Source: Byssochlamys sp. IMV 00236 (taxonomy: Eukaryota; Ascomycota; Eurotiomycetes; Eurotiales; Thermoascaceae). Taken from it: 64,000 nt of DNA. The notes under the pieces were generated by a model. It saw only the letters and a list, made by a program, of their open reading frames with translations, had not been told where the DNA came from and made no database searches. The stretch spans positions 186,001-250,000 of the forward strand of contig MSJH02000827.1 in NCBI GenBank assembly GCA_001931875.2. The letters are read 5' to 3'. This document shows positions 20,390-30,971 of this stretch, piece by piece; the first letter of the stretch is position 1; the number at the start of each line of letters is the position of its first letter. The translations under genes were made by a program, and so were the position numbers.

Positions 20390-23300
20390 TCACTTGGTTG
20401 CTGCAGTATTCTCGCCATCTTGACGTTCATCGTGACGATCTTCGCCTTGCATTTCCCGCAATGCGATGGCCCTCCTCGCGACCACATCTTCCCGGCGAAC
20501 CACGTTCCGCAATGCTTCACTGGCTTGGATGAGTCCGTCAATGCTGATGGCATGGTTGGTCATCTGGTGGTTGATGTACGTGTATAGTGCCGCAGGAGTC
20601 GAACATGTCGTCAAGAGCTGCTGCTCGTTGAGCTTGAGCAATGCTAGCGCGACTTGGAAGAGGAACGTGCTGCCACCGCCACTCCCGGCCATTGCTTCTT
20701 CCTCTGCCGTGAGAGGCGTTTTTGCACCAGTAGACGTGCCATCACGGCCGTTACCGGAAGTTGCACCGTTGACGGTACTGGTAACGTTCAGGCAAAGCAC
20801 GACATCCCAGACACGGTACAAAGCTTCCGCTGAAAGGCAATCCGTGAAGACAGAGAGGAACCATTGGAATGTGAGAGCTTCAATCTCGACCCCCAGATCA
20901 TCGAGATGTGTAGATAGTTTGGGCAGGACCTCTGCGATGTACTGCCTCAAGACCTGTTGATCCGCCCGCGACGCGAGTAGCCCGTGATCGTAGTAATGCT
21001 GCGGCAGTATATTCTCAATCATTGAAGCCAGGATCCAAAAAGCATCTTCAGCCGTAGGCATAACCAAAAGTAGAGACGCGGCAATCAAGTTCATGCCTTG
21101 ACAGTAGCCTACTTCTGAATTGCGACGTGAATATGCCAGCAGGACTTCCTTCAACTTCGCCACACCCGGGCCTCTGCGGAAAAAGACGTTGTCGGTCAAA
21201 GTTCGATGGATGTCCATCTCAATCTGAGCAACTACAGACGGGTCGGAATCTCCGCAGCCGACGCCCTTGACGAGTTCTTCATAGTAGCCAGGAACACGCA
21301 TAGCGGACGCGCCGCTACACTCCGACCACACTTTCGCGCGAAGCGCCACGGGGATACCACCCAGGACCAACGATCTGAATTCACGCCACTTTGCCCGGCC
21401 AACTTTGCCCTTGTTTCCCAGCCCTGAAATGCCCACTAGCTCACCATCTGCCAGTGCTGCTTCAGGCATATGCAATGACATACTGCCACGGTCAGAAGCG
21501 CCTGCTGCTGCTGCCGCTTCCCCTTCCCGTCTGCGCTCGGCACGGACTTTGCGCAGGAATTCGTTCCACTTCGCCGTACGTTCACGCTGCAGGGAATCGT
21601 GAAGGTCAGTGAGTTGCTCGAGAAGCAATTTGACCGGTTCCGGTTCGTTGACCGTGACTCTAGCCGTCACAGCCGGTGTGTCGTTGCCGGAACGACCAGC
21701 AAATTCGGGGCTGTCAGCTACGACGGTTGATGTGGTTGCAGATGGCTGAGAACTCGAGTTCACTGCGACGGCGCCACCCTTATCCACAGCGACAGAATGG
21801 CCGCGTTGCTTTGTTTCGCTGGGCATGGTGAGTGAGATGATAGGTCCCGCGGATGGGGTATGAGAAAGTAGCTCTGTCGGCTTAGTCGCAATGCGCAGAT
21901 AATCCTGCCATCTCTTCGTGCTCGAGGCCTCTTCGGGGTCCTCCGCTGTCATGTGCGGCAGCTGAGCTCCTCCTGCCATTTCCAAAGGCGTCTGCGAGTC
22001 ATCGTCATGATCGTCGTTGTTCTCTGACCGATCGCTGCGGAAACTGCTGATGGTCTCCGCCATACTAACTCGGCTAGAGTCGTTTCTCACGATGGCGGCT
22101 TCCCTTTGTCTCTTTTTCCGTCTCTGGTCGTATATGAATCCGAATCGGTCCGTAAGCAGGTCTCCGGCTTGATAGTTATTGTAGGTATAGTTGAGAGTCG
22201 GAGGTCGAGACTCCAGTGGTAGAATAGCATCCATTTCCACGGGTCCGAGATTGGTAGCATGTCTGACAGAGTCCTCTGCGTTCGTGCCTTGGGAGATGCT
22301 TCCTGCCGCCTGTCTTCGTCCCGCCGAAGGGTTCACTTTAACAGTGCCCCCTGAGCCATTCCCGCTGTTATGGATGCCGGTGTTGCTGTTAATGCGTTTC
22401 AAGGAGGCCACCGCTGATATGGCTCCCTTGGAACCTGCGGAGAACGTGGACGAAGTGGTTCTATTCCTGTCTTGACCGGATGTATTTTTCGTTCGAGCCG
22501 TATCCGTACCATTGTTGTCCTTATTGGCCTGGGAGTTTCCAGCAAAGAGCTTCACCGTCCAAGCGGTCAACGACCTCGAGGACTTTCGCGAGTTGATGCT
22601 GACATCGTCGCCATTACTGATCCGCGAAGGAAGCTTTCCATTAGCTGCCGAAGTCGTCCCTGCTCGGCCCCCTGGAGGTTGGAACAGCTGTTCATCGAGT
22701 GCTTTTCGGCGTGCAGATGAGCGGCTTGGGATCCGCGGATGATCCTCTTCGGCTTCGCCGACGTCACTCATCACACTGCTCGCTCTGCTTGTTTTCCGAC
22801 TCGCTGTTGTGCTGCCAAAGATGTAATCCTGCCAACCGCGGACAGATCCTTTGTGATTTACTGAATCAATGCTCGAGGTACCAGACCTGGCATCGGTGTC
22901 GTTCCGTTGTGCTTTAATCGTCGCCTGGACATGGCCATCAGCGTGCCCATTAGCGTCGCCCACTTCGTCGAGCATGGCCTGGCTCATAAGACCATCAAGG
23001 CCAGAAGATGCATCACGGCTCTGCACATCATTATCCAACTCCCGCTTTTGGTCCTCAGCCGGATTTTCCAGCGCATACAGGCGACGTTCAATGTCTTGGT
23101 GAGAGACGGAAACTTCCCTGAGCATACGTTTCAGCTCTCGCTCCCTGGCATCAGCGCGCTGGCGGAGCTTCGAGATTTCCGCATCGCGTAGTGCTAGATC
23201 TCGGGCAAACTGTCTCACTAGCTTCACAGCTCCTGTCCGCGCGATTAGTCTCTCGATGTGTGCATCATCGGCAAGATGTAGTGCTCCTGGGACGTCTGGG

Positions 23301-23659
23301 ACTGTCACGGAATCGTCAAATAAGGCAGTTCGACCGGACACTTCAGGCAGGGACGTAGTCAGGCGCGCCAGCGTAGCTTTGCGCCCGCGATGAATATCGT
23401 ATGCTGCGTCTCCACCGTTCTCTGTAATAACTGCATTGCTCAAGGATCGGTTGAACGTCGGCTCGCCACGGAAACCCTCGGGTGAGCTATCGGGCGAGAG
23501 GGAGGGGAAAGAAGTCAGATCGGTCGTTGTAGTATTGGAGGATGCAGAATTCCTCTTGGTCGGTTTAGATCGAATCGTCCTAGCCCTTTGGCTCCTGCGA
23601 GATGACGACGATGCCTGCGATGAGGAGCGGCGCTGCGCATGAACATCGAGCTCCGCCAT
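20390..23659 (-). CDS. TBC-domain Rab GTPase-activating protein
   Basis: Single-exon 1089-aa protein. The first 700 residues are Ser-rich and largely disordered, with a short coiled-coil-like stretch (ALRDAEISKLRQRADARERELK, about 145-175). The TBC domain begins near residue 763 with GIPVALRAKVW. It has the arginine finger in IEMDIHRTLTDN and the glutamine finger in YCQGMNLIAA, followed by FWILASMIENILPQHYY and FTDCLSAEALYRVWDVVLC. Both catalytic fingers are present, so it should be an active GAP for a Rab GTPase. The Rab partner cannot be told; the layout recalls the yeast Gyp/Msb group. It is divergent from the short-chain dehydrogenase gene. Confidence 0.92.
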   Translation of the reverse strand: MAELDVHAQRRSSSQASSSSRRSQRARTIRSKPTKRNSASSNTTTTDLTSFPSLSPDSSPEGFRGEPTFNRSLSNAVITENGGDAAYDIHRGRKATLARLTTSLPEVSGRTALFDDSVTVPDVPGALHLADDAHIERLIARTGAVKLVRQFARDLALRDAEISKLRQRADARERELKRMLREVSVSHQDIERRLYALENPAEDQKRELDNDVQSRDASSGLDGLMSQAMLDEVGDANGHADGHVQATIKAQRNDTDARSGTSSIDSVNHKGSVRGWQDYIFGSTTASRKTSRASSVMSDVGEAEEDHPRIPSRSSARRKALDEQLFQPPGGRAGTTSAANGKLPSRISNGDDVSINSRKSSRSLTAWTVKLFAGNSQANKDNNGTDTARTKNTSGQDRNRTTSSTFSAGSKGAISAVASLKRINSNTGIHNSGNGSGGTVKVNPSAGRRQAAGSISQGTNAEDSVRHATNLGPVEMDAILPLESRPPTLNYTYNNYQAGDLLTDRFGFIYDQRRKKRQREAAIVRNDSSRVSMAETISSFRSDRSENNDDHDDDSQTPLEMAGGAQLPHMTAEDPEEASSTKRWQDYLRIATKPTELLSHTPSAGPIISLTMPSETKQRGHSVAVDKGGAVAVNSSSQPSATTSTVVADSPEFAGRSGNDTPAVTARVTVNEPEPVKLLLEQLTDLHDSLQRERTAKWNEFLRKVRAERRREGEAAAAAGASDRGSMSLHMPEAALADGELVGISGLGNKGKVGRAKWREFRSLVLGGIPVALRAKVWSECSGASAMRVPGYYEELVKGVGCGDSDPSVVAQIEMDIHRTLTDNVFFRRGPGVAKLKEVLLAYSRRNSEVGYCQGMNLIAASLLLVMPTAEDAFWILASMIENILPQHYYDHGLLASRADQQVLRQYIAEVLPKLSTHLDDLGVEIEALTFQWFLSVFTDCLSAEALYRVWDVVLCLNVTSTVNGATSGNGRDGTSTGAKTPLTAEEEAMAGSGGGSTFLFQVALALLKLNEQQLLTTCSTPAALYTYINHQMTNHAISIDGLIQASEALRNVVRREDVVARRAIALREMQGEDRHDERQDGENTAATK

Positions 23660-24315
23660 GTCTCCGTTGGCGGTGTACAGTGTAGACTAACAGCTGAGAT
23701 GTTATGGGCTTCATGGAAGGCTTCGTAGGACGAAACAAGAATCGACAGTTGAGATCGGACCAGACCTGAGTAGAAGGGAGCAATGCTTTTAAAGGTTGAC
23801 TGCTCTATTGGGGATAGCACGAGCGTTAAGGGTCCAGCCGCTTTGGGTGTCGTCCTTGCTTTGCCTGGAATGGTTGGATGTCGAACTTGGAGGCGCTAAA
23901 AGGACGGCAACGACCAGAATCTCCCCGACAAACCAAAAAAGGGGATGGGCGAGGAAGAAGCAAGGTCAACGAAAAGAAAGACGGCGACAAGGCATGGAAT
24001 GTGACGAAGTTCATCGCGACGAGGGATGTTTGATGCGCTGGCTGCCCGTGACGTGGGGTCACGTGTGCTGACATAAACACTGCTGCTCAGCCTCGGTTCT
24101 CCGCAATTGATCGCGATTAACGATGGGGGACTTTGGGGGAGGATGCTGGGTAGAAGCTGACTTCTGTTCATAATTTCAGATATCAAGCAGCAGCAGTCTG
24201 TCTACTTGTTTTATTACCTGTCATTATCAATTTTCCAGTATCCCGTTAATTGACATTCGCAGTCTTTCACTGTGCTCAGCTACGTTGTTTACTTCTGGCC
24301 TTGGTGATAGTCAGC
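23660..24315. promoter_or_regulatory. Divergent promoter region, TBC gene / SDR gene
   Basis: A 656-bp shared upstream region. Short open frames on both strands have no features. I see no site that I would defend. Confidence 0.5.
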
Positions 24316-25557
24316 ATGACCGCCGTAGCTAAGCGACGTCTTCAGGCGCTCAGCCAGCAGTTAGTTGAGGGTATCCCTGATGAAGGAACATTTGAGGATA
24401 TTCCAAGAATTCGCCACGTGGCCGGTGACTCTGTTGGACCGTAAGCACCCTGCTGATGGATGTAAAAAGGGCCCCAATGGATGTACCAGCTTACTAGATC
24501 GCAGGAGGCTGAAGGACAAGGTGGTTATCGTGACTGGTAAGCTTGTGCTCCCATTCTCCGCCAGGTTACGGATAGATATCAACTCGAGATAGCTGTTGAC
24601 TCAACGAGGTTCCCAGAATAAGTGCTGATGCTTGTCTCTCAGGAGTTAACTCCCCCATTGGTATTGGCCGTGCGAGCGCGCATCAGTTCGCCCATAATGG
24701 TGCAAAGGCCGTTTACATCTGCGATTACGACGCTTCCCACTTGGAGACGCACAAGAGGGAGATCGAATCACTGTATCCAGGTGTCGACGTCCACGTGCGG
24801 CAGTTCGACGCTGGCGATGAAGCCTCGGTGAAGGCCGTGGTAGACGAGGCGATCGCAAAATATGGCCGGTTGGACGTCATGTTCGCCAACGCAGGTATCG
24901 TTGGTCAGCCAAAGGTCTTCACGGAGATTACGGGAGATGGATTTTTGGATACGCTCAGGACGAATACGGTAGGGTGCGTATAGTTTCCCGACTCCTATCT
25001 TGATTAGAATTTCTTCACATTTCGTTATGTTGAAGGATTGCCTGGCAATGCCTTTTTCTTTCACAATTTCAATGTGGAGTGGTCGCTGAACCCTTCCTAG
25101 TGTATTCCTGGCCGCCAAATATGCCGCCAAAGCCATGCAAATCACTTCCTCGTCGAAGCCTTATCCGTCCGGTTCAATTGTCGCGACATCTTCAGTAGCC
25201 GGTCTTCGTTCAAATGCGGGCTCCACGGATTATTCTGCGTCCAAGGCTGCTGTTGTTTCCATTGCGCAGACATGTGCGTACCAACTGACTGGCACCGGTG
25301 TTCGTATCAACGCCATCTGTCCCGGAGTCATCGAAACGGGAATGACGAAGGCCATGTATGATGCTGCGCGAGCCAAAGGAACCCAACGCAAGATTGGCCA
25401 GCTGAACCCACTGCAACGAGGAGCAGTGGCAGATGAAGTGGCCCGCGTGGCCCTGTTTCTCGCCAGTGACGAAAGCAGCTATGTAAACGGACAGGCATGG
25501 GCAGTCTGTGGTGGTCTAAGTGCGGGACATCCGATGGTCCCAGGCAAGTTGGCATGA
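24316..25557 (+). CDS. Short-chain dehydrogenase/reductase
   Basis: Four exons: 24316-24440, 24505-24536 (32 nt), 24643-24973 and 25101-25557. Introns are 64, 106 and 127 nt with GT/AG borders and consistent phase; 314 aa. The classical SDR fold is clear. The cofactor motif TGVNSPIGIG sits at 52-61 (TGxxxGxG type, with two extra residues). FANAG replaces the NNAG motif. The catalytic Ser lies in ATSSVAG (193/194), with Tyr207 and Lys211 in YSASK. The NxxxG region reads NAICPGVIETGM. An N-terminal extension of about 45 residues precedes the Rossmann fold. After the second strand comes CDYD, where an acidic residue would favour NAD(H). It is cytosolic by sequence and the substrate is unknown. 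Confidence 0.9.
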
Positions 25558-26169
25558 CGTGCCTCACCAGATTTCATAGTTTGTATATCTCGAGAAAATA
25601 AACACAGGATTAGCAATTCGCTTTGCGATGCATCAGGAAAGCATTACACCGAGGGAATCGATCTCTCACACCTTTTTCAGCGCAATTGAAAATTCGTTTA
25701 TCCAATTCCTCCATCATAATAATACGACGAAGGTGTCTGAGGAAACTGCTATACTCATCAGATGTTATGTGGCGTCTGAGGTTTCCACGAAACCACACCC
25801 TCGTTCCCCGGTACGGCCGTTTAAGCTACCATGGTTTTCGAAGAAGCTGGACATTGACCTTCTACATCTTCTGCCTAATAGTTATAGTACCAGGATAGCT
25901 TGAAACAACCAGACTTACACTTCTTCCAGAAAAAAAGTGATACTATTTCTGTTGAAACGTCCATGGACCGTTTACACGACAATTATGGGACATCAGCTCT
26001 ATCCAGATTTAGTCAAGTCCCAATGCCTATCAAGGAGATATAAATACACCCTTTCCACTAACCTGGATAGCTTTAGATTCTTGTCTAATACATCACAATT
26101 CCATCAAACATAAAACCAGCTTACCGAATCAAAACACAACAAAGTCGCTAAATCATCAATCAAATCATC
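25558..26169. other. Intergenic, SDR 3' side and promoter of secreted protein gene
   Basis: AT-rich. Overlapping open frames at 25623-25903 in two phases are not convincing. It contains the TATA box listed separately and a pyrimidine/adenine-rich leader before 26170. Confidence 0.55.
26039..26046 (+). promoter_or_regulatory. Probable TATA box of the secreted-protein gene
   Basis: TATAAATA lies 124 bp upstream of the ATG at 26170, within a short AT-rich promoter. Position and consensus fit a regulated fungal promoter. Confidence 0.5.
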
Positions 26170-27143
26170 ATGTCATCAATCAATATTTACATTATTCTAT
26201 CGATTCTCTCACTTTTCCAATCTGCTCTTTCTTTTCCTGCTCCAACGCGCGTTTCTATAACCCATGATGTTGTCAGTCACGTCCTCAACGGTAGTTTCCC
26301 CACTACCTCACTTCCAATCCTACACGGAACGGAACATGTCAATCTACCCAGCGTGGAAATCAACGACAAAAGCACTGAGCATCAAGATGGTAAGTCGATT
26401 CATCTATTTCATTACTTGCAACAGCTATCAAATAGAACATACATGATTATCCAACGTTGGAATACTGATTTAATGATCCGACGGAGCCGTGACAAGCTCT
26501 ATGAGGACAACATAAATCGAAATGAACCATTTATTTATCCACTTTCTCTATTTTTCATGAAGACATATCAAGAAGGGGATATCATACTTACAACTCGTGT
26601 CTGTGTTTAGATGGAATTAGAGCTATGATTCTTCCTAATGCTACGATTACGGAACACAAACGAGATGGTGAGAAGCCTCTAAGTATCCCGACTTTTAATT
26701 GAAAGGTGAAGCTAATGATGATATCAGAACCTCCAACAGACAAGCCCGCAGACGATCCTAGCGCTCAAGATTGGAGAGACAGAATGGTCGAGTTTACATG
26801 GAGCCATGAGGGTATGGACGTAAGTTAACCCCCCTCCCCAAATATTAGCCCCATCATTCTTACTAGTCCTCGTTCTTACTTTTACCTACAGTTGGACGTC
26901 TGGTTCAACAAGATAAGACATTTCGGCAGCGTCAAGATCAATATCCCACCACAATACCACAAAGAAAAGAGAGGCACAATAGGCCGCGGTTTCAGGATTA
27001 GAATGGACTCCTGGAACGATTGGCGTCCTCGTGGCGAGCTTTATTTCTGGATCGAAGGCGGTCATGAGTTCTGGGTGGGTGGCGACTTTAGGTGGGATCA
27101 GAAGCAGATTATCGGAGAGGAAATGAAGATTTATGAGTGGTAG
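26170..27143 (+). CDS. Small secreted protein of unknown function
   Basis: Best model has four exons: 26170-26389, 26611-26667, 26728-26819 and 26892-27143. Introns are 221, 60 and 72 nt; all GT/AG and in phase; 206 aa. The N-terminus (MSSINIYIILSILSLFQSALS then FPAP) is a clear signal peptide. Two N-glycosylation sequons (NGS, NAT) follow. The C-terminal 80 residues are rich in aromatic residues (GELYFWIEGGHEFWVGGDFRW) and look like a compact beta domain. There are almost no cysteines, unlike many fungal effectors. I do not recognise a family. The first intron is long and itself open in frame; if retained, the protein would be a 146-aa form ending at 26610. Confidence 0.6.
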
Positions 27144-27981
27144 AGATATGGAAGGTCGATGATGGTACTTCCCTCTGAATGCTCTCATTGGTCGGGTATG
27201 AAATTCGAAGACGTTCATTTTCTATAGTTCCACACTGGCGAAAGATTAGTTTAAGGCGATATTCGTAACTATAGACTTAATGCAATAACTACCTGAAGAG
27301 GCGATTAACAATAGCTTTTTCTCTCCGGGCGACTTTCACATTATACTCCCGCGGGAATCGATTATAAAAAATATAGGAGACGTATTGTAGGAGAAAGTAA
27401 AAGAAAAAGGCTACATTCCCAATCCATTTCAATAGGAACTACTACAGCGCCCATTTCCGAATCAATCGGAATGGAGCTGGAGGGGGGACTCAATGAGTAA
27501 GAAAAAAGGCAGGCTAGAGAGAAACAAAGGAAATATCCCCATTGGACGACGCGAGGTAGGACGGCAAAGAAACAAAAAGGAGGAGGCCTGGCCTGAAGTG
27601 CACTGTCGGCCCGGCGACATTGTTGCATTGTATCTCTCTCGTATGGTACATGCCAGACCGATACGGAGAGGCGAGGAGGGCTTGAAATTGACAAGACACG
27701 GGGTAGGAAAGATTCATACAAAAAGAAAATTCCAAAACGAACTGGACCGAAACTATCCATTCGGGCCACCAAAAAGGACAATAGCAAAGAACACGTCCCT
27801 CCCGACGAAAGAAGAGAACGATATAAGGGGAATATAGAAAATGAATAACGAATCAAACAAAATCAAGATCCAAAAGACAGCACCGGTGGATTTCAAGTGT
27901 TTCGGTTGAACTGTACTATTCCGCAAGAGCAGATATCGTGCATATCATCGAAGCCGAAGCATGGTCGTCTGAGTATATAAC
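27144..27981. other. Intergenic between convergent genes
   Basis: This contains the 3' flanks of the secreted-protein gene and the DENN gene. Open frames (27362-27856 minus, 27493-27837 plus) lie on opposite strands of the same purine-rich stretch and are not supported. Confidence 0.6.
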
Positions 27982-30971
27982 CTACGCCACGACACGGGTC
28001 GTATTAGGCCGCATCAGGTCCTGGCTAGCCTGCTTGGAAACTGTTCCAGTCTCGGTACGGTCATCCATACCGTCGGTCTCATGAGCAGTCTCGTCATCAT
28101 CCTCAACGATCTTGGTTGGGATGTCGCCGGGGCCATATTGCTGGCTAGAGCGCTCCGGGATAGTAGAGCTGCTTACCATCGACATCGAGGTGCTGGAACG
28201 ATTGTGCACCAGGTCCGGGGTTGGCGGGATGCTGTTTCGGCTGTCCGCGTTCAGAAAGCTGCTCTCACCTTCACCCAGTTCACTTCCGTCACGGGTAGAC
28301 TGGGCACGGCCATCATCCGAAGGTGCGACAGTGCTTCCATCCTGTCCCTGGTTCTCCATGTCGTCAAGGTCATCCATCTCCTCAGCACCTTGAGCAAGAT
28401 GGAGCCCTTCGACAGCAGCAGCACACTGGTCGCTGATGTTACGGATGATGTCCGCAATGGCATCAGTCTTGTCCCTCAAGTAACGGTCCGCAACGTCGGA
28501 CATGCTGAGCCGCGAGAGACGGTTGTCCTTGTCGGTGCTAGAGTTGCTCTCCATGTCTGCGTTCGCATCACCTCCGAGGATGCGACTCGAGCGGCGAGAG
28601 GCCATCGAACGACGGTAGGTGCTCAGGCGGGAGGCACTTGCTTTCCGAGCGAGGATCTCCCTGCTTCCTCTTCTGGATTGCGACTGTCCTTCTTCCGTCT
28701 GTTCAGGCGACTCGACGCGTTCAGCGTAGTCAGAGAGTTCCGGTGCGCTGCCAATCGAGCGAATCAAGTGCTCCACATGATGAGTCTGACCGCTGATGAG
28801 ACTGCGCAGATGCACGACGACACGGACAGCCTCATCACGCTGGCGAGCCAGTGCACTGTTGGTGTTCTGCAGAGCGGCGAGTTCCTTTTGGTTGCGCTTC
28901 CTCTCGCGCTCAAGCTCCTCGGCAATCTCTTGTTGCAAAACAAGAGCCTCGAGAGCGTCATCCCTCTGCTTCTCAGTGCCAGAGAGACGAAGCGTGAGAC
29001 GAGCGGCGTCGTCCTTCTGCTGGTCAATGAGAGTTGAAAGGCGGCGGTTCTCACGCTTGTGACTCTCAATCTTGACCTTGAGCTCAGATGTTTCCTTCGT
29101 GAGCTGCTCAGCAAAGGCCTGGAATTTGAGGAACTGAGAGAAAATGTTAGATGCGACAATTGTCATATCACTAGAGTCAGGAAAAACCAACCTGCTGCTT
29201 CCAGCTCTCCAATTCTTCGACAAGGAAGTTGTTGCGCTTGGCGACCTTGGCCAGTTCGGTATCCATCCTTCCCTTGAGGTTAATGAAGTCCTGCCAGGCC
29301 TCCATGGCATCTCTAGAGTACTGGTTGCGCTCTCTGACGATTTCATTGAGGTGTCTCATGGAGACCTTGGTCATGAGTGGCTTCTTGACGGAGCCTCCGA
29401 AGATTGCCTTCATACCGGTGTTACGGCCCTACAAGGAAGGTCAGTTATGTTCAATGGGACTATGTAAGGTGCAAATTTACTCACCAACTTCTCGCAGACA
29501 TGGTCCATGACACTCATCACAGAGTCCTGGTTCCACCACTCTGGATCCTGAATACTCTCAACCTCTCCCCTCATAACAATGATTTGACCGGCGGGGATCA
29601 GCTTGCCTCCACCGTAGGCAGATCGAAGATGCTGAGGGACACCGGTAGGTTGAACATCACCGTTCAGAGCCTGGGTGAGTCTGTTGATCATCTTGGTCCT
29701 CTGGCCGGGAGTCAGAATATTGGGAGGACTGGAGGTCAACACGAAGTTTCGGTCCAAGTCGACGACGAGCGCATCCGAAGGGGCAGTGAAGAGCGTCCGG
29801 CATTCCGAGGTGACACCGAGGATGTATGGTCCAGGCTCCTGGACAAGGTCTTTTGCGTGACGGGCGTGGACCACTGGGACGTAGAGACCGCTCCATTCGT
29901 ATACTCGCACGCAGAACCGGATCGTTTCAGCGGCAACAGTAAGCATCGCTGGGTAATGACTGACGAAGATAATACGGCGAGTCGGGGAAACTGCCGCTTC
30001 AATCACGCCTACGATGTTAGGGACCGACAAGCAGGTAAACAACGGCCACATAGCAAAGTTCTGGAAGCCTGTAGGCGAAGATGGGAACTGGTAGCACAGT
30101 GCATAGTCTTTCATATCGATCCGCACAAGGTCGTTGAGACGAGGGGCAGGGAAACTCAGGATACGAGAGACCTCCTCCGCATGGAAGAGGTTGGTAGCCT
30201 TATTCCAGTGGATCCACATGCCACGAAGGTAATCACCCAGCAGGTTGTAGAGAGGATAGCGAGAGAGGAAACTCAGACAGTACGGAATCCAATAGGTCTC
30301 ATCGGCGCTGTCGTAGAAATCGGGCTCCGTCTTCTTGCGCAGCTCGCGGATGGTCTCCGCGCGTTTCTCATCGGCCCGCGACCACACACGGAGAGCAATA
30401 CCGTAGAGTGTGTGGGAAGAATCCTGTTGCAAAACAAACGCATGGTGCACACAGTGCGGCTGGGTCTTTCCAGTGCAGATTTCGACATCATGGGGGAAGC
30501 ACGCCTTTGGGTTTGTCAGTTCATATCCATTTCGTTGTGTCACCTGATAGCGAATCCATTTCTATTCGATAAAAGGAAGTGATATCTACTTACCCGCATG
30601 GCAGAGTGCAGAGCTCGAGCAATCTCGTTGTCCTGCTCGAGTCTAGGACTGCTTCCCAAGATTTCTGGAAGCCAGAATTGGCCCACGGCGCCTTTCATGT
30701 GCTGAATCTTTCCCTGTGCTGGCGGGGGAGCCTTCACCCATTGGGACGGCTCCCGGCCAACACCACAGACCATGTAGGCATGGGTAAGGGTTTTGGGGGT
30801 CCGCTGGGCAGGCTTAATGTTCAGAGTCGAAGGAATCGGCTGCGTGATGCGAGAGTGGAGCGACGATGTACGACTGGGGATAATCAGAGAGTTGTCCTGG
30901 TCTCTGGTCGAAGGCCGATCACGCGTCGATGGACGAACAAAGGAAGGGTGGTCCCTTAATGAAGGAGCCAT
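27982..30971 (-). CDS. DENN-domain protein with C-terminal coiled coil
   Basis: Four exons on the minus strand: 30971-30594, 30504-29485, 29428-29192 and 29133-27982. Introns are 89, 56 and 58 nt, all phase 0; 928 aa. The N-terminal two thirds carries DENN-type motifs: HAFVLQQDSSHTLYGIALRV (uDENN-like), YCLSFLSRYPLYNLLGDYLR, PLFTCLSVPNIVGVIEAAVS, and RRIIFVSHYPAMLTVAAETI with EWSGLYVPVV (cDENN), then PGPYILGVTSECR and ALVVDLDRNFVL. From about residue 490 a coiled coil runs through FAEQLTKETSELKVKIESHK and ELERERKRNQKELAAL. The tail is acidic and Ser-rich. DENN proteins are nucleotide-exchange factors for Rab GTPases; the Rab served here is unknown. The phase-0 junctions restore unbroken conserved sequence, so the model is solid. 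Confidence 0.9.

Noticed and set aside
28081..29037. 318-codon plus-strand frame opposite the DENN gene
   Set aside because: Antisense shadow of a large exon with clear coiled-coil coding on the minus strand.
29404..30582. 392-codon plus-strand frame opposite the DENN domain
   Set aside because: The minus strand carries the recognised DENN motifs and phase-correct introns; the plus frame has none.
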